A DNA stretch of 64,000 nucleotides, from assembly GCA_051859045.1 (NCBI GenBank), contig JBHYGK010000012.1:1-64000 (forward strand), read 5' to 3'. Positions 20,678 to 27,483 of this stretch are shown piece after piece (the stretch's first letter is position 1; every line of letters begins with the position of its first letter). The translations under genes and the position numbers were made by a program. The notes beneath the pieces were generated by a model. That model saw only the letters and a list, made by a program, of their open reading frames with translations, had not been told where the DNA came from and did no database searches. Origin of the DNA: JBHYGK01 sp051859045 (GTDB taxonomy: Bacteria > Pseudomonadota > Gammaproteobacteria > Xanthomonadales > Xanthomonadaceae).

Positions 20678-21153
20678 ATCTGCCAGCCGAGCTTGCGGTA
20701 GGCCTTGGCGACCACCCAGGTGGGGCCGATCAGCAGGTAGGCCAGGTCGGTGAAGAAGCTGGGCTTCTTGCCCTCGATCTTGTGGCCGATGAACTGGCCG
20801 ATCCAGGCCGCCACGAACACGCCGATGCCGATCCACAGCAGCATCGCCATGCCCAGCGCGGCCGCGACGAGGTGCGCGCTCCACAGCATCGCGCCGACGA
20901 TCGCGGCCATGCCGAGGCCGAGCGGGCGCGACAGGCGCCACCAGTACAGCACCGCCATCACGGCGGCGAGGCCGGCGAACGCGCCGGGCCGGAACGCGTC
21001 GCCCGGGACCGGGATCGTCCACAGCATCGCGATCGCGGCCCACAGGATGGCCGGCACGCAGACCACGTGGATGGCCTGGTTGGTGGCGTTGCGGTGGTCC
21101 TCGGCGTAGCTGCCCAGCCAGCGGTGGATCGGGCGGATGTCGGCGGCGTCCAT
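20674..21153 (-). CDS. Mpo1-like (DUF962) 2-hydroxy fatty acid dioxygenase
   Basis: The 159-residue membrane protein matches the Mpo1/DUF962 family: an N-terminal WLGSYAEDHRNATNQAIHVVCVP block carrying the conserved histidines (about residues 20 and 29) and a C-terminal AAWIGQFIGHKIEGKKP block followed by PTWV. Four membrane helices lie between. In yeast Mpo1 these histidines bind Fe2+ and the enzyme shortens 2-hydroxy fatty acids by one carbon (alpha-oxidation). 2-Hydroxy fatty acids are common in xanthomonad lipid A, which makes a lipid role plausible, but this is inference. The gene overlaps the EamA gene and lies 31 bp downstream of purC. Confidence 0.8.
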   Translation of the reverse strand: MDAADIRPIHRWLGSYAEDHRNATNQAIHVVCVPAILWAAIAMLWTIPVPGDAFRPGAFAGLAAVMAVLYWWRLSRPLGLGMAAIVGAMLWSAHLVAAALGMAMLLWIGIGVFVAAWIGQFIGHKIEGKKPSFFTDLAYLLIGPTWVVAKAYRKLGWQI

Positions 21154-21184
21154 GGGGCGGTCCTCGGGGTCGTGGCGTGTCGGG

Positions 21185-22081
21185 TCAGTCGATGCGCAGG
21201 TCGGCGAGCTTCTCGAGCGCCTCGGCGTAGCGCGCGCGGGTGCCGGCGATGACCTCGGCGGGCAGGCGCGGGCCGGGCGCGGTCTTGTCCCAGTCCAGCG
21301 TCTCGAGGTAGTCGCGGACGAACTGCTTGTCGTAGCTCGGCGGGCTGGTGCCGACGCGGTAGTCGGCGGCGGGCCAGAAGCGCGAGCTGTCGGGGGTGAG
21401 CAGTTCGTCCATCACGTGCAGCACGCCGTCCTCGTCGAGGCCGAACTCGAGCTTGGTGTCGGCGATGAGGATGCCGCGGCCCGCGGCGTAGTCCGCGGCC
21501 CAGCGGTAGATCCGCAGCGTGGCCTCGCGGACCTGCTCGGCGAGCGGGCCGCCGATGGCCGCGACCATCGCGTCGAAGCCGATGTTCTCGTCGTGGTCGC
21601 CGACCGCGGCCTTGGTGGAGGGCGTGAAGATCGGCTCGGCCAGCTGCTCGGCCTGGCGCAGGCCCGGCGGCAGCACGATGCCGCTGACCTGGCCGGTGGC
21701 CTGGTAGTCCTTCCAGCCCGAGCCGATCAGGTAGCCGCGCGCGATGGCCTCCACCGGCACCGGCCTCAGGCGGCGGGTGACGACGGCGCGCTGGGCGTAC
21801 AGCGCCGGGTCGACGCCGGCGGGCAGCACCGAGGCCACGTCCTCGCCGGTGAGGTGGTTGGGCATCAGGTGGGCGGTGCGGTGGAACCAGAAGTTCGACA
21901 CCTGGCACAGCATCTCGCCCTTGCCCGGGATCGGGTCGGGCAGCACCACGTCGAAAGCCGAGAGGCGGTCGGTGGCGACCATCAGCAGCCGCCGGCCGGG
22001 CAGGGCGAACACGTCGCGGACCTTGCCGCGGTGCAGGAGTTCGAGGCCGGGCAGCTCGGCGGTGTGCAGGGTGGTCGACAC
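21185..22081 (-). CDS. purC: Phosphoribosylaminoimidazole-succinocarboxamide synthase (SAICAR synthetase)
   Basis: This 298-residue enzyme catalyses the ATP-dependent joining of CAIR and aspartate in purine synthesis, in the cytoplasm. Recognised motifs are GKVRDVFALP near residue 19, ATDRLSAFDVVLPDPIPGKG near residues 36-55, VEAIARGYLIGSGWKDY, and IADTKLEFG. Length is that of the long SAICAR synthetases found in xanthomonads and yeast rather than the short E. coli form (about 237). It starts at GTG 22081; a TACAAT box is found about 50 nt upstream on the same strand. It is probably the first gene of an operon with the Mpo1-like gene. Confidence 0.93.
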   Translation of the reverse strand: MSTTLHTAELPGLELLHRGKVRDVFALPGRRLLMVATDRLSAFDVVLPDPIPGKGEMLCQVSNFWFHRTAHLMPNHLTGEDVASVLPAGVDPALYAQRAVVTRRLRPVPVEAIARGYLIGSGWKDYQATGQVSGIVLPPGLRQAEQLAEPIFTPSTKAAVGDHDENIGFDAMVAAIGGPLAEQVREATLRIYRWAADYAAGRGILIADTKLEFGLDEDGVLHVMDELLTPDSSRFWPAADYRVGTSPPSYDKQFVRDYLETLDWDKTAPGPRLPAEVIAGTRARYAEALEKLADLRID

Positions 22082-22130
22082 GGATCAGGCTCCAGCGGCG
22101 GCGGGGCGCGGGGTGCGCGGCAGGCCGTGG

Positions 22131-22136
22131 ATTGTA
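22131..22136 (-). promoter_or_regulatory. Putative -10 box of purC (TACAAT)
   Basis: On the minus strand TACAAT differs from the TATAAT consensus at one position and lies 49 nt before the GTG start. The surrounding DNA is almost pure G+C, so an A/T-rich hexamer stands out. Confidence 0.45.
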
Positions 22137-22250
22137 GCGGCGGGCGCGCGGCGGCGCGCGGCCGCGGGCGGCCCGCCGCCGGCCCGGCGGCGCCCACGCG
22201 CCGCGCCGCTGCTCGCCCGGCTTCACGCCCGGCAGCCCCGGCCGCCGGGC

Positions 22251-22256
22251 TAGAAT
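22251..22256 (+). promoter_or_regulatory. Putative -10 box of the cytochrome c gene (TAGAAT)
   Basis: TAGAAT ends 7 nt before the ATG at 22264, so transcription would start at or next to the start codon, giving a leaderless mRNA. The in-frame ATG at 22255 overlaps the box and is unlikely to be the real start. Confidence 0.45.
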
Positions 22257-22263
22257 GCGGCCC

Positions 22264-22713
22264 ATGACGCACGCCCACCCGACCCGGAGCGGCCGCCGCC
22301 TGGCCGCCGTGATGCCCCTCGCCGCGGCCCTGGCCGCCCTCGTCGCCCTGCCGGCCTGCTCCACCGAGCAGCCCGTGGTGGCGCCCTCGGCCCCGGCCGA
22401 GCCCACCCGCTTCGCGTCCGAGGACGGCGCCCCGCGCCAGATCGGCCTGTGCATGGCCTGCCACGGCCGCGACGGCATGGCCAGCGCGATCGGCACGCCG
22501 CACCTCGCCGGCCAGGACGCCACCTACCTGGCCAGCGCGCTGCGCGCCTACCGCGACGGCAGCCGCCGCTCGAACCCCATGAACGGCATCGCCAACGCGC
22601 TGGTCGACAGCGACATCGACGCGCTGGCCGCGTGGTACGCCGCCCAGCCCTTCGGCGGGGCCGCGCCCGCCGACGCCGCGCCCGCGCCGGCCGGCGCCGA
22701 GCCGCAGCCGTGA
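22264..22713 (+). CDS. Cytochrome c lipoprotein (c553/c4-like)
   Basis: The 149-residue protein has an N-terminal hydrophobic segment ending in LPACS, a likely lipobox, then one haem-binding CMACH motif (around residue 66) in the context IGLCMACHGRDGMASAIGTPHLAGQ, typical of class I c-type cytochromes of the c4/c553 group. The distal ligand is probably the Met in SNPMNGIA. The C-terminus is an Ala/Pro-rich tail. It should carry electrons in the periplasm, anchored to a membrane. I chose ATG 22264 because the upstream ATG 22255 overlaps a -10 box. Its stop overlaps the J-protein gene by 4 nt. Confidence 0.85.
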   Translation: MTHAHPTRSGRRLAAVMPLAAALAALVALPACSTEQPVVAPSAPAEPTRFASEDGAPRQIGLCMACHGRDGMASAIGTPHLAGQDATYLASALRAYRDGSRRSNPMNGIANALVDSDIDALAAWYAAQPFGGAAPADAAPAPAGAEPQP

Positions 22714-23045
22714 AGACGCGCTTCTACGGCAAGCTGCTGGGCTTCGTCGCGGGCTGGCTGCTGCTGCGCCACCCGGCCGGCGGCGTGCTCGGCCTGATCA
22801 TCGGCCACGCCTTCGACGCCGACTGGCTGCGCGCCAAGCGCCCCGATCCCTACGCCGAGCTGGGCCTGACCGACGAGGCCAGCGACGGCGAGGTCGACCG
22901 CGCCTACCGCCGGCTGATCGCCCAGTACCACCCCGACCGCCTCGCCGGCGTCGCGCCCGAGCTGGTGCGCCAGGCCGAGGAGAAGGCCAAGCGCCTCAAC
23001 CAGGCCTACGCGGCCATCACCCGCCTCCGTTCCAGGAACGACTGA
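22710..23045 (+). CDS. DjlA-like membrane-anchored J-domain protein lacking the TerB domain
   Basis: The 111-residue protein combines a glycine-rich N-terminal membrane segment (GKLLGFVAGWLLLRHPAGG.., ending IIGHAFDADW) like that of DjlA with a C-terminal J-domain (about residues 48-108) containing the HPD motif in YHPDRLAG. DjlA itself is about 270 residues because of a central TerB-like domain, which is absent here. It should stimulate DnaK ATPase at the inner membrane. The GTG at 22710 overlaps the cytochrome stop, and rpe follows after 1 nt, so the three genes form one operon. The sequence shows no client. Confidence 0.85.
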   Translation: MKTRFYGKLLGFVAGWLLLRHPAGGVLGLIIGHAFDADWLRAKRPDPYAELGLTDEASDGEVDRAYRRLIAQYHPDRLAGVAPELVRQAEEKAKRLNQAYAAITRLRSRND

Positions 23046-23046
23046 C

Positions 23047-23721
23047 ATGTCCAGCTGCGTGATCGCCCCGTCCATCCTCTCGGCCAATTTCGCCAAGCTC
23101 GGCGAGGAGGTCGACGCCGTCATCGCCGCCGGCGCGGACTGGGTGCACTTCGACGTGATGGACAACCACTACGTGCCCAACCTCACGATCGGCCCGCTGG
23201 TCTGCGAGGCGCTGCGCAAGCACGGCGTCACCGCGCCGATCGACGTGCACCTGATGGTCAAGCCGGTGGACCGGATCGTGCCGGACTTCGCCAAGGCCGG
23301 CGCCAGCCTGATCAGCTTCCATCCCGAGGCCAGCGAGCACGTGCACCGCACCGTGCAGCTGATCCGCTCGCACGGCTGCCAGGCCGGCCTGGTGCTCAAC
23401 CCGGCCACGCCGGTCGAGGCCATCGACTGGGTGCTCGAGGAGCTCGACCTGGTGCTGCTGATGTCGGTGAACCCGGGTTTCGGCGGCCAGGCCTTCATCC
23501 CCTCGACCCTGCGCAAGATCGAGCAGGTGCGCGCGCGCATCGAGCGCCTCGGCAAGCCCGTGCGGCTCGAGGTCGACGGCGGGATCAAGGCCGACAACAT
23601 CCGCCAGGTCGCCGCGGCGGGCGCGGACACCTTCGTGGCGGGCTCGGCGATCTTCAACGCGCCCGACTACGCCGCGGTGATCGCGGCGATGCGCGCCGAA
23701 GTGGCCGCCGCGCGCGGCTGA
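23047..23721 (+). CDS. rpe: Ribulose-phosphate 3-epimerase
   Basis: The 224-residue TIM-barrel enzyme interconverts ribulose 5-phosphate and xylulose 5-phosphate in the pentose phosphate and Calvin pathways. Diagnostic motifs are APSILSANFAKLGEE at the N-terminus, HFDVMDNHYVPNLTIGP near residue 36, IDVHLMVKPVDR, MSVNPGFGGQAFI near residue 142, and LEVDGGIKADN near residue 178. These hold the metal-binding His and Asp residues. It follows the J-protein gene by 1 nt. Length matches E. coli Rpe (225). Confidence 0.95.
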   Translation: MSSCVIAPSILSANFAKLGEEVDAVIAAGADWVHFDVMDNHYVPNLTIGPLVCEALRKHGVTAPIDVHLMVKPVDRIVPDFAKAGASLISFHPEASEHVHRTVQLIRSHGCQAGLVLNPATPVEAIDWVLEELDLVLLMSVNPGFGGQAFIPSTLRKIEQVRARIERLGKPVRLEVDGGIKADNIRQVAAAGADTFVAGSAIFNAPDYAAVIAAMRAEVAAARG

Positions 23722-23775
23722 GACCCGCCCGGCGCGCGCGGCCCCGCGTCCAGGCGGTGCCGCGTGGCGACGCCC

Positions 23776-23994
23776 TCAGAGCGGCCGCCAGGCCTCGCGG
23801 GTCGGGTCTTCGCCCGGCGCATCCACGCGCGGGGTGCGCGGGCGGAAGCCCATCCGCAGCAGCGCGAGGTCGAGCGAACGCGGGCCCGGCGGCGCCGGGT
23901 CGAGCGCGCGCGGATGCCGCGGCGCGGGGCGCTGCGCGAGCTGGGCGCGGGCGGCGCGGGCGAACGCGCGGCGGTCTTCGATGACGAGGTCCAT
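23776..23994 (-). CDS. Hypothetical small basic protein
   Basis: This 72-residue ORF encodes an Arg/Pro/Ala-rich protein beginning MDLVIEDRRAF. No domain is recognised and there is no signal peptide. A GGAG element lies about 8 nt before the ATG on the minus strand (within the complement of 23995-24010), which is the main reason to consider it real. It is one of three small ORFs on the minus strand between rpe and the response regulator. In DNA this GC-rich, chance ORFs of this size are common, so the call is weak. Confidence 0.35.
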   Translation of the reverse strand: MDLVIEDRRAFARAARAQLAQRPAPRHPRALDPAPPGPRSLDLALLRMGFRPRTPRVDAPGEDPTREAWRPL

Positions 23995-24019
23995 GGTCGG
24001 GGCTCCGGGGGCGGGGGGC

Positions 24020-24097
24020 TCAGGCCGCGCGGCGCGCGGCGAGCGAGAACAGCAGGACGCCGAGGGCGGCGGCGAGGCGCAGGGCGAGGGTGCTCAT
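24020..24097 (-). CDS. Possible 25-residue single-helix membrane peptide
   Basis: Reading the minus strand from ATG 24097 to TGA gives a 25-residue peptide: a short N-terminus, one hydrophobic stretch (LAAALGVLLFSLAA) and a basic end RRAA. It has the form of a tiny membrane protein. It lies 25 bp upstream of the 72-residue ORF and could be cotranscribed. A weak GAG element precedes it. Nothing proves it is expressed. Confidence 0.25.
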   Translation of the reverse strand: MSTLALRLAAALGVLLFSLAARRAA

Positions 24098-24143
24098 GGC
24101 GGCGGGCTCGGGGCGGACGGGGAGAGGGCGTCAGGATCCGCGC

Positions 24144-24365
24144 TCAGCGCGACGCGCCGGCGACGGGCGCATGGCAGGACGGTGTCGGCGGGCCCGCCTC
24201 GCGCGGGGCGCAGGCGGCCAGCCGCCGGCCGAGCCGCTCGAGCATCGCGTGGGCCGCGCGGCGCCGCGTCGCCTGCGCCTCGAGGGACGTCGCCGGCTGG
24301 CGCGGGGCCCGGGTGATGCGGCCGTCGTCGGCGGCGCGCGGCGGGGGGAGGGCGGGGGTGGACAT
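24144..24365 (-). CDS. Hypothetical small protein upstream of the two-component system
   Basis: The 73-residue ORF starts MSTPALPPPRAADDGR and contains a likely amphipathic helix (EAQATRRRAAHAMLERLGRRLAA) and two cysteines. A GGAG element lies about 8 nt upstream of the ATG. It is divergent from the response regulator gene (172 bp apart), a position often occupied by a regulated target or partner, but no homologue is recognised. Confidence 0.35.
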   Translation of the reverse strand: MSTPALPPPRAADDGRITRAPRQPATSLEAQATRRRAAHAMLERLGRRLAACAPREAGPPTPSCHAPVAGASR

Positions 24366-24500
24366 GCGGTGGCTCCGTCGCGGCCCGATGGGGGGAGGGC
24401 CGTGGAGCGCATTCGACGCCGCGCCGCGGGCGCGGTGGCGGCGTGCGCGGGCCGCGCGCTGACGACTTCTGGCATTCCGGTGGCAGCGGCCCCGCCCGCG

Positions 24501-24530
24501 TTGCCGGGCCCGCGCCGCGGCGCCTATGCT
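24501..24530 (+). promoter_or_regulatory. Putative promoter of the two-component operon
   Basis: TTGCCG (24501-24506) and TATGCT (24525-24530) are separated by 18 bp. The -10 box ends 6 nt before the ATG at 24537, so the message would be leaderless. Confidence 0.5.
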
Positions 24531-24536
24531 GGCCGC

Positions 24537-25226
24537 ATGTCACGCCAAGTCGCCATCGTCGAAGACGAACCCGCCCTCCGCGCCAACACCGCCGAGGCCC
24601 TCGCCCGCCAGGGCTACGCCGTGCAGGCCTACGCCAGCCGCCGCGAGGCCCTGCGCGGCTTCGACATCCGGCTGCCCGACCTCGTGATCATCGACGTCGG
24701 CCTCGGCGACGAGCCCGAGGGCGGCTTCGACCTCTGCCGCGAGCTGCGCGCGCGCTCGGCCACGCTGCCGATCATCTTCCTCACCGCGCGCGACGCCGAC
24801 TTCGACGTCATCTCGGGCCTGCGCCTGGGCGCCGACGAGTACCTCAGCAAGGACGTCTCGCTGCCCCAGCTCACCGCGCGCATCCACGCGCTGTTCCGCC
24901 GCCTCGAGGCGCTGCGCGCGCCGGCCTCGCGCGAGACGGTGGTCGAGCTGCGCGGCCTGAAGCTCGAGCTCGAGCGCATGCAGGTCAGCTGGAACGGCCA
25001 GCCGGTGCCGCTCACCGTCACCGAGTTCTGGATGGTGCACGCGCTGGTGCGCCACCCCGGCCACGTGAAGTCGCGCGACCAGCTGATGCGCGAGGCCCAG
25101 GTGGTGGTCGACGACGCCACCGTGACCAGCCACGTCAAGCGCATGCGCAAGAAGTTCGTGGCCGTGGACGAGGCCTTCGACGAGATCGACACCGTCCACG
25201 GCGCCGGCTACCGCTGGCGCCCGTGA
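24537..25226 (+). CDS. OmpR-type response regulator (dedicated-sortase-system-like, PdsR)
   Basis: The 229-residue protein has a receiver domain (residues 4-120) with the acidic pocket at Glu9-Asp10-Glu11, the phosphorylation site Asp53 in LVIIDVGLGDEPEGGFDLCREL, and the LTARD threonine region, followed by a winged-helix DNA-binding domain (about 135-229) ending in the usual DTVHGAGYRWRP. The DVGLGDEPEGGF wording and the partner kinase resemble the proteobacterial dedicated sortase system regulators (PdsR/PdsS); that assignment is from memory of the family and is tentative, since no sortase gene is nearby. Its stop overlaps the kinase start by 4 nt. Confidence 0.85.
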   Translation: MSRQVAIVEDEPALRANTAEALARQGYAVQAYASRREALRGFDIRLPDLVIIDVGLGDEPEGGFDLCRELRARSATLPIIFLTARDADFDVISGLRLGADEYLSKDVSLPQLTARIHALFRRLEALRAPASRETVVELRGLKLELERMQVSWNGQPVPLTVTEFWMVHALVRHPGHVKSRDQLMREAQVVVDDATVTSHVKRMRKKFVAVDEAFDEIDTVHGAGYRWRP

Positions 25227-27343
25227 GGCTGCGCGGCAAGCTGCTGCTGGTCTCGCTCTCGGCGCTCGCGCTGCCGTGGGCGGGCTGGCAGTTCGTCGGC
25301 CAGCTCGAGGGCCAGCTGCGCGAGGGCCAGGAGGAGGTGCTGCGCGCCTCGGCCGAGGCCCTGGCCCGAGGCCTCGCGGCGCGCCCCGACGCCCTGCCGC
25401 CGGCCGGCCCCGCGCTGTTCGCGCGCCCGCTGCCCGCGCCGCCGCGGCTCGACGCGGATCCCGCCGACTGGCCCGACGCCGCGGCGCCGCTGCAGGCCTT
25501 CGAGGCGCCCGGCGGCCCGCGCCTGGGGATCGCGGTGGGCCGCTACCGCGAGCAGCTCTTCGTGTTCGCCAGCGTCGCCGACGCCACGCCCGAGCGCGGC
25601 GATGCGCACTGGCCCCAGGCCGCCACCCGCGACCACCTGCGCCTGCGCCTGCGCGGGCCGCACGGCGAGCTCGCCGTGCGCCTCGCCAATGCCGACACCG
25701 GCGCGCTGCGCATCGTGCCCGAGGACGGCGCGCCGGATGGCCTGCCGATCATCCTCGAGGGCTACTGGCGGCAGCGCGCCGACGGCTACGCGGTGGAGTT
25801 CGCGCTGCCGATGGGCTACGCGGTGCGCGGCATCGGCCTGGCCGCGGTGGACGCGGACGCCGCCGGCGGCCTGCGCACCGCCGGCACCGCGCTGCGCGAC
25901 GCGCCGCCTGCCGCCGCGCCGACCCGCGTCGAGATGCCCGGGATGGTGATGGAGCCCGGGCCCGCCGTGGCCGCCGGCCCGGCGCTGCCGGCGCCGCGCG
26001 CGGTGCCGCTGGTGGAGCCCAGCGCCGCGCTCGAGGCCCCGCTGCGCCAGCTCGCGCCGCCGGGCCTGCGCGCGCGCCTGCTCGACGTCGACGGCTGGAT
26101 GCTGGCCAGCGCCGGCGCGCTCGCCCGGCCCGCCGGCGCGCCCGCCGTCCCGGAGTGGCGGCGCTGGATCTACCGCCGGCTGCTGGCGTCCTCCGATCCC
26201 ACCCGCGCCGCCGAGCCGCCCTCGCCGCTGCGCCTGGACGGCCCCGAGGCCACCGCCGCACGCGCCGGCGACGCGGCGAGCGGCTGGTACCGCGACCTCG
26301 CCGGCGAGCGCCTGACCCTGGCCACTGCGGTGCCGGTGCGGGTGGACGGCGAGGCCCGCGGCGTGGTCGTGCTCGAGCGCGAGACCGAGGGCGTGCTGCT
26401 GGCCAGCGACCGCGCGCTGGTGGGCCTGTTCGCGGCCACCGGCCTGGCCTTCCTGGCCAGCGGCGGCGTGGCGCTGCTGTTCGCCAGCCGGCTCTCGGCC
26501 CGCATCCGCCGGCTGCGCGACGCCGCCGAGCGCTCGCTCGACCGCGAGGGCCGGCTGCGCGCCTTCCCGGCCACCACCGCGCGCGACGAGATCGGCGACC
26601 TCTCGCGCAGCTTCGCCCGCCTGCTCGAGGAGGTGGCCGCGGCCAACGACTACCTGCGCAGCCTGGCGGCCAAGCTCTCGCACGAGCTCAACACCCCGCT
26701 GGCCATCGTGCGCACCTCGCTCGACAACCTCGAGCCCGCCGCGATGCCCGGCGAGGCGCGGCCCTACCTGGCGCGCGCGCGCGGCGGCGTCGACCGGCTC
26801 GGCGCGATCGTGCGCGCGATGAGCGAGGTCAGCCGGATGGAGCACGCGGTGGCCGGCGCCGACGCCGAGGCCTTCGACGTGGCCGCGATGGTCGAGGCCC
26901 TGGCCGAGGGCTACCGGCCGCTGCTGGGCGCGCGCCGGCTCGAGCTGCAGCGCCCCGAGGGCGCGCTGGTGCTGCACGGCGCGCCCGACCTCATCGCCCA
27001 GGCGCTGGACAAGCTCGTCGACAACGCCCGCGACTTCTGCCCCGAGGACGGCTGGCTGCGCATCCGCGTCGAGCCGCTGCGCGACGGCGCCCGCGACGGC
27101 GTGCTGCTGGCGGTCGCCAACGCCGGCCCGACGCTGCCGGAGGGCCAGGCCCACCGGCTGTTCGAGGCGATGGTGAGCGTGCGCGGCCGCGGCGCCGCCG
27201 ACGGCGTGCACCTGGGCTTCGGCCTGACCGTGGTGCGGCTGGTGGCCGAACTGCACGGCGGCGCGGCCGAGGCCGCCGACCTGCCGGGCGCGGACGGGGT
27301 GGAGTTCACGCTGCGCCTGCCCGGCATCGCGCGCGGGCGCTGA
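25223..27343 (+). CDS. Sensor histidine kinase with large extracytoplasmic domain (PdsS-like)
   Basis: The 706-residue kinase starts at GTG 25223 within the response regulator stop. It has a first membrane helix (about residues 5-22), a large periplasmic region (about 23-395) whose first part (LDADPADWPD.. to about residue 220) resembles the DOMON/carbohydrate-binding-like domain of PdsS kinases, a second helix (about 398-424), HAMP, and a HisKA domain with His487 in LSHELNTPLAIVRTSLDNLE. The ATPase domain follows, with the N-box DKLVDNARDFCPEDG and a G-box-like GFGLTVV. It probably senses an envelope ligand and phosphorylates the upstream regulator. A low-complexity Pro/Ala insert separates two parts of the sensor. 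Confidence 0.87.
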   Translation: MRLRGKLLLVSLSALALPWAGWQFVGQLEGQLREGQEEVLRASAEALARGLAARPDALPPAGPALFARPLPAPPRLDADPADWPDAAAPLQAFEAPGGPRLGIAVGRYREQLFVFASVADATPERGDAHWPQAATRDHLRLRLRGPHGELAVRLANADTGALRIVPEDGAPDGLPIILEGYWRQRADGYAVEFALPMGYAVRGIGLAAVDADAAGGLRTAGTALRDAPPAAAPTRVEMPGMVMEPGPAVAAGPALPAPRAVPLVEPSAALEAPLRQLAPPGLRARLLDVDGWMLASAGALARPAGAPAVPEWRRWIYRRLLASSDPTRAAEPPSPLRLDGPEATAARAGDAASGWYRDLAGERLTLATAVPVRVDGEARGVVVLERETEGVLLASDRALVGLFAATGLAFLASGGVALLFASRLSARIRRLRDAAERSLDREGRLRAFPATTARDEIGDLSRSFARLLEEVAAANDYLRSLAAKLSHELNTPLAIVRTSLDNLEPAAMPGEARPYLARARGGVDRLGAIVRAMSEVSRMEHAVAGADAEAFDVAAMVEALAEGYRPLLGARRLELQRPEGALVLHGAPDLIAQALDKLVDNARDFCPEDGWLRIRVEPLRDGARDGVLLAVANAGPTLPEGQAHRLFEAMVSVRGRGAADGVHLGFGLTVVRLVAELHGGAAEAADLPGADGVEFTLRLPGIARGR

Positions 27344-27447
27344 GCCGGCGCCCGCGGACCGCCGCCCGCGCCCCGGCGCGCGCGTGAAAGCCGCGTCGCG
27401 CCGCCGTCCCGACCCCCATGGCCATGCGCCGCGGCCCCGCTTTGGGC

Positions 27448-27453
27448 GATACT
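27448..27453 (+). promoter_or_regulatory. Putative -10 box of the trp operon (GATACT)
   Basis: GATACT lies 30 nt before the GTG start of trpE. No Trp-rich leader peptide or attenuator-like pairing was seen in the 140-bp gap before trpE. Confidence 0.4.
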
Positions 27454-27483
27454 CGGCGGCCGCCCTGCTGCCTCCGGCCCCCC

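Noticed and set aside
22141..22240. Dense GC inverted repeats between purC and the cytochrome c gene
   Set aside because: Many short self-complementary runs occur because the region is almost pure G and C; no stem with a T tail or a conserved riboswitch core was seen.
27418..27483. Upstream extension of trpE from ATG 27418
   Set aside because: The extension covers the putative -10 box and adds an unrelated Arg/Pro segment before the conserved TrpE start.
27344..27483. trp leader peptide or attenuator before trpE
   Set aside because: No short ORF with neighbouring Trp codons and no competing hairpins with a T run are visible.
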